Positions 1-5,043 of a stretch of DNA of 5,043 bases are shown here, piece after piece (positions within the stretch are counted from its first letter, which is position 1; every line of letters begins with the position of its first letter). This DNA comes from Gemmatimonadaceae bacterium. Lineage in GTDB: Bacteria; Gemmatimonadota; Gemmatimonadetes; Gemmatimonadales; Gemmatimonadaceae. Below the pieces are notes generated by a model that was not told the origin of the DNA, did no database searches, and saw nothing but the letters and a program-made list of their open reading frames with translations. A program made the translations under genes and the position numbers. The stretch is from contig JACMOE010000468.1 in NCBI GenBank assembly GCA_014378185.1, forward strand, positions 1 to 5,043. Direction: 5' to 3'.

Positions 1-39
1 GGACCTGTTTTCCATGTCGTGTGAAACCACTGCAAGCAT
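1..39 (+). other. pheS leader, no recognisable gene
   Basis: These 39 bases precede the pheS start. They are clearly less GC-rich than the rest of the window. The pheS frame has a TGA stop at 22-24, so the protein cannot extend upstream. No good Shine-Dalgarno sequence is visible ahead of the ATG at 40. The stretch is too short to judge whether a promoter, an attenuator or the end of an upstream gene (commonly rplT) lies here. Confidence 0.5.
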
Positions 40-1071
40 ATGACGATCGTCGAGTTCCGCGAACGAGCAGAGAATCACAAGAGAGCTGCAAGCGTCGCGC
101 TGTCCGGCGCACTCGATGAAGCGTCTTTCGAGGCGGCGAAAACGAGTGTGTGGTCGCGTTCGGTGCAGCAGAGTTTCAGCAAATTGCTGGGTGAATTGCC
201 CATCACGGAAAGGCCCGAAGCGGGACGTGTTTTCAACGACTTGAGGGCGCACATTGATGCATTGCTGGCTGAGGCATCGATTTACTTCGCTGTGAGCGAA
301 GGGGCATCACAAGCGGGAAGATCGCTCGACCTCACCATGCCCGCGCGCGAGCGCTGGCGTGGCGCAAAGCATCCCGTCACCCTCGTCATCGACGAAATCG
401 TCGCCATCTTCCGCGAGATCGGCTTCACGGTCGCCCTCGGCCCCGAGAGCGAGTCGGAGTGGTACAACTTCTCCGCACTCAACTTTCCGCCTGATCATCC
501 GGCCATGGACATGCACGACACCCTGTACCTGGGCGAGGGCGCGCTCCTCCGTACCCACACGTCCCCAGTGCAGGTGCGCACCCTCCAGCGCCACGCGCCG
601 CCCCTCCGCATCCTCGCGCCAGGCACGGGGTTTCGGCGCGATCCGTTCGACGCATCACACGCGCCTGCCTTCGCTCAGATCGAAGGCCTCGCCGTGGACG
701 AAGGCACCTCGTTCGTCGCCCTCAAGGCGACCCTCACGCACTTCGCGCAGAAGTTCTTCGGCAAGACACGCACGCGCTTTCGCCCCAGCTACTTCCCGTT
801 CACCGAGCCGTCCGCCGAGATGGACGTTGAATGTCGTCTCTGCGGTGGCGTCGGTTGCTCCGCCTGCAAGGGCACAGGATGGATGGAGATCCTTGGGTCC
901 GGCATGGTACATCCGTCCGTGCTGGAGGCGGCGGGCGTGGATAGCGAGCGATATACGGGATGGGCATTCGGCATGGGCCCGGCTCGCATCGCCATGCTGC
1001 GCTATGGGCTGCCCGACATCCGGCTGCTCTACGATTCCGACGTCCGCTTCCTGGCGCAGGTGGCCGAGTGA
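40..1071 (+). CDS. pheS: Phenylalanyl-tRNA synthetase alpha subunit
   Basis: Catalytic subunit of the cytosolic alpha2-beta2 enzyme that activates phenylalanine with ATP and loads it on tRNA-Phe. The protein has 343 residues, normal for bacterial PheS. Residues about 1-95 form the helical, tRNA-contacting N-terminal arm, and the class II synthetase core follows from HPVT (111-114). Recognisable core stretches are WYNFSALNFPPDHPA (141-155), LRTHTSPVQVRTL (170-182), the FRRD motif-2 region with its downstream QIEGL (198-217), RPSYFPFTEPSAEMDVE (248-264) and GMGPARIAMLRYG (311-323, motif 3). Cys265, Cys268, Cys273 and Cys276 form a zinc-knuckle-like CxxC...CxxC insert, as in many non-enterobacterial PheS proteins. 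In motif 3 the residue before the conserved Arg is Ala rather than the more usual Glu. The ATG at 40 is chosen because an in-frame stop lies just upstream and the N-terminal arm aligns from there. The arm lacks the common YLGKKG-type sequence and its DNA is GC-poor relative to the core. The stop overlaps the pheT start by four bases. Confidence 0.97.
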   Translation: MTIVEFRERAENHKRAASVALSGALDEASFEAAKTSVWSRSVQQSFSKLLGELPITERPEAGRVFNDLRAHIDALLAEASIYFAVSEGASQAGRSLDLTMPARERWRGAKHPVTLVIDEIVAIFREIGFTVALGPESESEWYNFSALNFPPDHPAMDMHDTLYLGEGALLRTHTSPVQVRTLQRHAPPLRILAPGTGFRRDPFDASHAPAFAQIEGLAVDEGTSFVALKATLTHFAQKFFGKTRTRFRPSYFPFTEPSAEMDVECRLCGGVGCSACKGTGWMEILGSGMVHPSVLEAAGVDSERYTGWAFGMGPARIAMLRYGLPDIRLLYDSDVRFLAQVAE

Positions 1072-3527
1072 ACGTCTCCGTCAGCTGGCTCAATGCCTTC
1101 AGCGAGCGCGCAACCTCCGCTTCGGCCGCCGAGCTGCGCGACCTGCTCACGGCGCACACCGCCACCGTCGAGGAGGTCGTGGCCCTGCGCGATGACCTCG
1201 CGCCCATCGTCGTCGCACGCGTCGTTGAAGAGGCCCCGCATCCGGACTCGGACCACCTCCACATCACGAAGGTGGACATGGGCTCGGGCGTGCTGCTGGA
1301 TGTCGTCTGTGGCGCGCCCAACGTCACGGCCGGCAAGCTGTACCCGTTCGCTCCCACGGGAACGATCATGCCGGGCGGCCTCAAGATCGAGAAGCGGAAG
1401 ATCCGCGGGCACACCTCCAACGGCATGCTCTGCTCGGCGCGCGAGCTCGGGCTCGGCGAAGAGCATGACGGCATCATGGAGCTCGACATCGACGTTGCGC
1501 CGGGCACGCCGTTCCTGACCGCCATGCCGGTGGGCGACGCGCGCCTGGTGATCGACGTGTTGCCGAACCGTCCGGACCTGTTGTCGCACCTGGGCATCGC
1601 GCGCGAGATTGCCGCGGTCTCGGGTGGCGAACTGCGCCTGCCGGACATCGGCGTCGCCGGAATTGCCATACCGGAGGCGAAGCGCTTCCGTCGCGCGGGC
1701 AATGCTGGCGGCGTTGTGCTGCACCTGGAGGACGCGACGCTCGCGTCGCGCTACATGGGCGTCGTGATTCGCGGCGTGCAGGTCGGCCCCAGTCCGCAGT
1801 GGCTGGTGGACCGGCTCGTGGCCGTGGGCTCGCGGTCCACCAACAACATCGTGGACGCCACGAATTACGTGCTTCACGAGCTGGGCCAGCCCACGCACGC
1901 GTTCGACCTCGGCAAGGTGGATCCGGAGCCGAAGATGCCGGAGAAAACGATCGTCGTGCGAACCGCGAGGGAAGGGGAGACGCTCGTCACGCTCGATGGT
2001 GTCACGCGAAAGCTGACGACGGACATGACCGTCATCGCCGACTCTCGCGACGCGATTGCCCTGGCGGGAGTGATGGGTGGTGAGGGCACGGAAGTGGGGC
2101 CCGACACCACGGACCTGTTCGTCGAGATCGCGACGTTCGACGCCGCGCGCACGCGTCGCACGCGCCGCGCGGCCGGGCTGTCCACGGATGCGAGCTATCG
2201 ATTCGAGCGCGGGGTGGATGTTGCGCTTGCGCCGCGTGCGCTCGCGCGCGTGGCCGCGTTGATCGTTTCGCTCGCCGGCGGCGCGGTGGAACACCCGCCG
2301 GTGGACTTGTACGCTGGAGACGCGGTGCATGTGCCCATTGTGCTTCGCACGGCGCGCGTGGCGCGCGTGCTCGGTATCGCGCTCGACGCGGAGCGCATCG
2401 CGGAGCTGCTGAAGGCCATCGGGTGCATCGCGGATGTCGATGATGCCGGCGCGGCGGTGCACGTGATTGCGCCCACGTGGCGCCGCGACCTGGTTGCGGA
2501 AGCGGACCTCATCGAGGAAGTCGCGCGGCTGCACGGCTACGCGTCGCTACCCGACGAGCTTCGCCCCTACCGGCCCGGCACCACCAGCGACGCGCCGCTG
2601 TGGACCACGGCGGGCCGTCTGCGGGATGCCTTGTCCGGCGCCGGCCTGCTCGAGGCGCGGCCAACGCCATTCGTGGCCGGCGGCGACGAGCACGTGCGGG
2701 TGTTGAACCCGCTCGCTGAAAATGAGGGACACCTGCGGCGCACGCTGCTCGAATCGCTGGCGCGCCGCGCCGAGTTCAACCTGACGCACATGCAGGGCAA
2801 CGTGCGGTTGTACGAGATTGGAACCGCGTTCGCGCGCGGGGCGGATGCGCTGCCCAATGAGAGCATGCGCGTGGCGGTGCTGGTGATGGGCCAGCGCGAA
2901 CCGGCGCACTTCACGAACGCCAAGCCGGAACCGGTTGATGCCTGGGACGCGAAGGAACTCGCGGAACGCATGACACGTGTCGTCGCCCCGGGCCGCGCAG
3001 CGCTCGTGCCGAGCGAGGATGGTGGTGCGCTGCTGTGGACCATCGAGATCGACGGGGAGGCACGCGGTCATGTGTCCCACATTGCGCTCGACGCGCCGGT
3101 GTGGGCCTCGCCCGCATTCGGCGTGGAACTGGTGCTCGGCACCGTGTCGAATGCGGATGTTGCGCCTCCGGGCGAACATGCGCACGTGACCGACACACGC
3201 TCGGCGCCTCACGCGCAACCGAGGTTTCGCCCGCTGCCAACCACGCCGTCAGCGGAATTCGATCTCGCGCTGCTCGTGCCCGACGGCGTGCGCGCTGCCG
3301 ATGTCGAGGCGGTGATTCGCGCCTCGGCCGGTGACTTGCTCGAACGCCTGGTGGTATTCGACCTGTATCAAGGACCGGGGGTCGATGCCGGACACCGATC
3401 GGTGGCCTGGCGGTTGACCTTGCGACATCCCGAGCGCACTCTACGGGACAAGGAAATCGAAGGCCGCCGCGCCAAGATCCTGTCCGCTCTTCAGCACGAA
3501 CTGCATGTCCGACAACGCTCGACCTGA
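1068..3527 (+). CDS. pheT: Phenylalanyl-tRNA synthetase beta subunit
   Basis: Beta subunit of PheRS, which binds tRNA-Phe and hydrolyses mischarged Tyr-tRNA-Phe. It has 819 residues, the usual bacterial length. Domains in order: an N-terminal segment opening with MNVSVSWLN; an EMAP-like OB fold at about 46-140 (PHPDSDHLHITKVD, CGAPNV, KIRGHTSNGMLCS); the B3/B4 editing domain at about 215-400; B5 at about 415-490 (IAPTWRRDL, EEVARLHGY); a catalytic-like core at about 510-700 (LNPL, LRRTLLESL, LYEIG); and a C-terminal FDX-ACB anticodon-binding domain at about 718-812. In the editing domain NNIVDATNYVLHELGQPTHAFD (259-280), Glu353 and Thr373 (STDASYRFERGVD) are retained; His277, Glu353 and Thr373 appear to match the E. 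coli editing-site residues. The GTG at 1068 is the start: the frame is open upstream to 960, but that part overlaps pheS in another frame and is not PheT-like, and the GTGA overlap with the pheS stop is a classic coupled junction. In FDX-ACB the usual Arg-Asp pair is replaced by Phe-Asp (731-732). Confidence 0.97.
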   Translation: MNVSVSWLNAFSERATSASAAELRDLLTAHTATVEEVVALRDDLAPIVVARVVEEAPHPDSDHLHITKVDMGSGVLLDVVCGAPNVTAGKLYPFAPTGTIMPGGLKIEKRKIRGHTSNGMLCSARELGLGEEHDGIMELDIDVAPGTPFLTAMPVGDARLVIDVLPNRPDLLSHLGIAREIAAVSGGELRLPDIGVAGIAIPEAKRFRRAGNAGGVVLHLEDATLASRYMGVVIRGVQVGPSPQWLVDRLVAVGSRSTNNIVDATNYVLHELGQPTHAFDLGKVDPEPKMPEKTIVVRTAREGETLVTLDGVTRKLTTDMTVIADSRDAIALAGVMGGEGTEVGPDTTDLFVEIATFDAARTRRTRRAAGLSTDASYRFERGVDVALAPRALARVAALIVSLAGGAVEHPPVDLYAGDAVHVPIVLRTARVARVLGIALDAERIAELLKAIGCIADVDDAGAAVHVIAPTWRRDLVAEADLIEEVARLHGYASLPDELRPYRPGTTSDAPLWTTAGRLRDALSGAGLLEARPTPFVAGGDEHVRVLNPLAENEGHLRRTLLESLARRAEFNLTHMQGNVRLYEIGTAFARGADALPNESMRVAVLVMGQREPAHFTNAKPEPVDAWDAKELAERMTRVVAPGRAALVPSEDGGALLWTIEIDGEARGHVSHIALDAPVWASPAFGVELVLGTVSNADVAPPGEHAHVTDTRSAPHAQPRFRPLPTTPSAEFDLALLVPDGVRAADVEAVIRASAGDLLERLVVFDLYQGPGVDAGHRSVAWRLTLRHPERTLRDKEIEGRRAKILSALQHELHVRQRST

Positions 3528-3816
3528 AATCATTGCCTTTCGCGAGATGGAAACGCTCGTTCGCCACCTGGCGGACGAGCTCGCGGGCTTTCGCCGTCGT
3601 GCCCTGCTTGCCGAGGCGAGGGTGAGGGACGCGGAAACGCAGGGGTCCGCCCCGGTGGCGCAGGAGAAGCGCGAACTCTCGGACCGCATCACGCAGCTCG
3701 AGCACGAGAACGCCGCATTGAAGGGCCGCTTCGAGGCGGCCACGGCGCGGACCACGCAGATGCTCGACCGTGTGCGCTTCATCAGGCAGCAGGCCCAGGG
3801 CGGAGGAGATCGGTGA
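3505..3816 (+). CDS. Small coiled-coil protein, ZapB-like by context
   Basis: A 103-residue, highly charged protein with no signal peptide, membrane segment or catalytic motif. Two helical stretches are visible, about residues 11-46 and 54-97. The second has heptad-like hydrophobic spacing (L58, I62, L65, L72, F76, L87, V90, I93), typical of a parallel coiled coil. A short Gly/Ser/Pro-containing linker separates them. Small coiled-coil genes lie just before zapA in several phyla and are often annotated as ZapB-like, after the protein that binds ZapA at the Z ring. The similarity here is in position, size and coiled-coil character, not in a specific motif, so no symbol is given. The ATG at 3505 lies inside pheT (23-base overlap) with no visible Shine-Dalgarno sequence. 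An alternative in-frame ATG at 3547 would give an 89-residue protein that still contains both helices. The stop overlaps the zapA GTG. I am confident that it is a real gene and only moderately confident of its division role. Confidence 0.8.
   Translation: MSDNARPEIIAFREMETLVRHLADELAGFRRRALLAEARVRDAETQGSAPVAQEKRELSDRITQLEHENAALKGRFEAATARTTQMLDRVRFIRQQAQGGGDR
3802..3808 (+). promoter_or_regulatory. Ribosome binding site of zapA
   Basis: GGAGGAG lies four bases before the GTG at 3813 and inside the 3' end of the upstream coiled-coil gene. It is the strongest Shine-Dalgarno sequence in the window and fixes the GTG as the zapA start. Together with the GTGA overlap it predicts that zapA is translated at least as strongly as the gene before it. 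Confidence 0.8.
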
Positions 3817-4133
3817 GCGGCAAGAAAGCCTCGGTAAAGGTGGAGATTCTCGGTGAGTCGTACGTGCTCCGCACCGAAGCGGCGCCCGAGCACACCAGGG
3901 CGGTGGCGGAATACCTGGACAAGGCCATCCGCCAGATTCTCGCAGGCGGATCGGTGATCGAGGCCAACCGGGGTGCCATCCTTGCCGCGCTCCAGATCAC
4001 GTCGGAGCTGTTCCAGGCCCGTGAGGCCAACGGCGCCCTCACGGGCGCGATGCAGGGCCTGTCGGCGGACGTGCGGCGCCTGCTGCCACCGGCAAAGCGC
4101 GACAGCGCGGCCGTGCCCGTGACGGGCGGGTGA
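3813..4133 (+). CDS. zapA: Cell division protein ZapA
   Basis: A 106-residue protein of the ZapA family, cytosolic partners that bundle FtsZ protofilaments and stabilise the Z ring. The family's N-terminal globular head is clear: KVEILGESYVLRTEAAPEHT at 9-28, followed by the helix RAVAEYLDKAIRQI at 29-42. A second helix, ANRGAILAALQITSELFQAREA at about 51-72, leads into the start of the dimerising C-terminal coiled coil. The tail after about residue 90 is Pro/Ala/Gly-rich and looks disordered. Length is normal for the family. The GTG start is supported by the GGAGGAG sequence just upstream and by the four-base overlap with the previous stop. The gene lies between a coiled-coil gene that may encode its partner and a 6S-like RNA, matching the widespread zapA-ssrS neighbourhood. 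Its last codons and stop form part of the predicted closing helix of that RNA. Confidence 0.93.
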   Translation: MSGKKASVKVEILGESYVLRTEAAPEHTRAVAEYLDKAIRQILAGGSVIEANRGAILAALQITSELFQAREANGALTGAMQGLSADVRRLLPPAKRDSAAVPVTGG

Positions 4134-4320
4134 GTGCCTTGCCCGATCCCCTTCGCCGCCGTAACTTCACAGCCGTTCCTGTTGCGCCCGTAGGTTGATG
4201 CGCCCTTTGTAGTTAGCTCGTTCCAAGTCGCCCCCCACGTCGGTGCGGCCTCGAGCGTTCAACTGCACGGCGGCGCTCCGCGGGAGCAGCGGCGGTATCC
4301 TTTCTTCCGCGCTTACCCGC
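4126..4320 (+). ncRNA. ssrS: Probable 6S RNA
   Basis: 6S RNA mimics an open promoter, binds the housekeeping RNA polymerase holoenzyme and tunes transcription with growth phase. I folded this stretch by hand into one long hairpin of about 195 nt. The closing helix is 4126-4137 with 4309-4320 (12 continuous pairs, three of them G-U). A pyrimidine-rich internal loop follows (4138-4154 and 4297-4308), then a helix 4155-4162 with 4289-4296. The central bubble has 9 nt on the 5' side (4163-4171) and 17 nt on the 3' side (4272-4288), where 4275-4279 can pair with 4283-4287 as a small hairpin. The upper arm pairs 4172-4176/4267-4271, 4181-4184/4260-4263, 4185-4187/4255-4257, 4189-4190/4252-4253, 4192-4196/4247-4251 and 4200-4204/4242-4246, with a large apical loop containing six consecutive C. 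Length, central bubble, 3'-strand hairpin and position after zapA all fit 6S RNA. The exact ends are uncertain, the polypyrimidine loop is unusual, and no dedicated promoter is visible, so processing from the zapA transcript is likely. Confidence 0.72.
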
Positions 4321-4322
4321 GG
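4307..4322 (+). other. Small GC hairpin, alternative to 6S closing helix
   Basis: CCGCG (4307-4311) can pair with CGCGG (4318-4322) around a six-base loop. The hairpin uses the same bases as the 3' strand of the predicted 6S closing helix, so the two folds exclude each other. It also includes the first two G of the rny Shine-Dalgarno region. There is no following T-run, so it is not a convincing intrinsic terminator. Confidence 0.35.
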
Positions 4323-4327
4323 TGGAG
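4321..4327 (+). promoter_or_regulatory. Ribosome binding site of rny
   Basis: GGTGGAG lies ten bases before the ATG at 4338, the chosen rny start, and only five bases before another ATG at 4333 that opens a two-codon frame (ATG ACA TGA). It begins immediately after the last paired base of the predicted 6S RNA, so it should be single-stranded when that RNA is folded. Confidence 0.55.
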
Positions 4328-4337
4328 CATAGATGAC

Positions 4338-5043
4338 ATGAATCTCATGGCAATTCTTGCCGCGCTCGGCGTGCTCGTTGTCGCCTCGCCGGCATTTTTC
4401 TTTTTTGGACGCCGGTCTGGTGCAAGCGCAGGACGCCTGGCCGAAATCGAGCGGCACAGGGCTGCCGGCACCACCGCGGAGGACACCGCTCGCCGCATCG
4501 TCGCCGATGCCGAGCGCGAGGTCGAGACGTCGCGCAAGAGTGCGGTGGTGTCCGGCAAGGAAGAAGTGATGAAGTTGCGGGAGGTCGCGGAGGAGGATCT
4601 GCGCTCGCGCCGCTCGTTCGTGGAGCAGGAGGAGCGCCGCGTCAGCGACCGCGAGAGTACTCTCGACCGGAAGCTCGAACTCGTGGAACAGCGCGACCGC
4701 GACATCGGCAAGCGCGCCAGTGACTTCGGCCGGCGCGAGAAGCTGCTCCAGACGCGCGAGGAGGAGCTCGACAAGCTGGTTGCCGACGAGCGGCGTCGTC
4801 TCGAGCAGATGGCTGGAATGTCTGCCCAGGACGCGAAGAACGAGCTGATCCGGCGCCTGGAGGAAGAGGCGCACGCGGACGCCGCGAACATGCTGCGCGA
4901 GATCCGCGAAACCGCGCGCCGCAATGCGGAACGCGAGGCCAAGAAGATCGTCGCGCTCGCCATCCAGCGCATCGCGGCGGATACCACGGCCGAGACCACC
5001 GTGTCCGCGGTGGCGCTCCCGAATGACGAGATGAAGGGGCGCA
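4338..5043 (+). CDS. rny: Ribonuclease Y, N-terminal part (cut by window end)
   Basis: RNase Y is a membrane-anchored endoribonuclease that starts mRNA decay in many bacteria lacking the E. coli-type RNase E system. The 235 residues in the window carry the family's non-catalytic N-terminal region: a hydrophobic membrane anchor at about 2-23 (including ILAALGVLVVASPAFFFFG), a basic stop-transfer stretch (GRRSG), then a very long charged coiled coil at about 33-215 rich in Glu, Arg and Ala. The coiled coil ends in strongly family-specific sequence: AGMSAQDAKNELIRRLEEEA (159-178), KKIVALAIQRIAAD (202-215) and the ETTVSAVALPNDEMKGR segment that leads into the KH RNA-binding domain. The KH and HD catalytic domains lie beyond the window; the full protein is usually about 500-530 residues. 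The ATG at 4338 is chosen because it has a Shine-Dalgarno sequence and starts just before the membrane segment. An in-frame ATG at 4347 would remove three residues and cannot be excluded. The gene follows the 6S-like RNA with only 17 bases between them. Confidence 0.94.
   Translation, partial: MNLMAILAALGVLVVASPAFFFFGRRSGASAGRLAEIERHRAAGTTAEDTARRIVADAEREVETSRKSAVVSGKEEVMKLREVAEEDLRSRRSFVEQEERRVSDRESTLDRKLELVEQRDRDIGKRASDFGRREKLLQTREEELDKLVADERRRLEQMAGMSAQDAKNELIRRLEEEAHADAANMLREIRETARRNAEREAKKIVALAIQRIAADTTAETTVSAVALPNDEMKGR

Noticed and set aside
1..24. End of an upstream gene (stop TGA at 22-24)
   Set aside because: Only about seven codons would be visible, far too few to tell a coding end from chance.
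960..1067. A longer pheT beginning at ATG 960
   Set aside because: The extra 36 residues lie in an alternative frame of pheS and do not resemble PheT. MNVSVSWLN from GTG 1068 is the family's normal N-terminus.
1029..2534. A 501-codon open frame on the minus strand opposite pheT, and other long antisense frames
   Set aside because: The translation is rich in Arg, His and Ala without recognisable domains, and pheT on the plus strand is certain. Long antisense frames are expected opposite GC-rich genes.
4139..4167. Possible sigma-70 promoter TTGCCC, 17 bases, TAACTT
   Set aside because: Only 4 of 6 and 3 of 6 consensus matches, in a GC-rich region, and it would start transcription inside the folded RNA instead of before it.
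4297..4322. Intrinsic terminator at the end of the 6S-like RNA
   Set aside because: The hairpin 4307-4322 has no T-run after it and leads directly into the rny ribosome binding site. The T-rich bases at 4301-4306 precede it.
4167..4874. Minus-strand open frames covering the 6S-like RNA and the rny start
   Set aside because: They are antisense to the clear RNase Y coiled coil and cross the structured RNA. Their sequence is low complexity and leucine/serine/arginine-rich, mirroring Glu/Arg codons.
1..5043. Defence system, mobile element, CRISPR array or other novel system
   Set aside because: All protein-coding space is accounted for by housekeeping genes. No direct repeat array, terminal inverted repeats, transposase or integrase signature was seen on either strand.

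Overview
The window is a compact, entirely plus-strand bacterial gene cluster of high GC content (about 65% by partial hand count). The order is pheS, pheT, a small coiled-coil gene in the position and style of zapB, zapA, a structured non-coding RNA that I read as 6S RNA (ssrS), and the start of rny (RNase Y), which runs off the right edge. A membrane-anchored RNase Y next to a ZapA-type FtsZ-associated protein, in a GC-rich genome, fits Gemmatimonadota, Deltaproteobacteria-like lineages and some other phyla. I lean towards Gemmatimonadota from the general look of the proteins, but this is inference and not a demonstrated assignment.

Layout: 1-39 is a short leader with no recognisable gene. 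40-1071 encodes the alpha subunit of phenylalanyl-tRNA synthetase. 1068-3527 encodes the beta subunit, joined to pheS by a 4-base GTGA overlap. 3505-3816 overlaps the 3' end of pheT and encodes a 103-residue coiled-coil protein. 3813-4133 is zapA, again joined by a GTGA overlap and preceded by a strong Shine-Dalgarno sequence. The only real gap between genes, 4134-4337, is almost filled by an RNA that folds by hand into one long bulged hairpin (about 4126-4320): a 12-bp closing helix, an 8-bp helix, a large asymmetric central bubble with a small hairpin on its 3' strand, and an irregular upper arm. This is the architecture of 6S RNA, and the position just downstream of zapA is where ssrS lies in many bacteria. 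4338-5043 is the N-terminal 235 residues of RNase Y, ending just as its KH domain begins.

How it fits together: the two pheRS subunits form the alpha2-beta2 enzyme that charges and proofreads tRNA-Phe. ZapA, and perhaps the small coiled-coil protein, act at the FtsZ ring. 6S RNA would sequester housekeeping RNA polymerase, and RNase Y starts mRNA decay. The tight overlaps suggest a single transcript through zapA, with 6S RNA probably cut from it or transcribed from an unseen promoter inside the upstream genes. There is no sign of mobile elements, CRISPR, tRNA/rRNA genes or a defence system. The most interesting parts are the 6S-like RNA whose closing helix uses the zapA stop codon, and the unusual translation-start region of rny.
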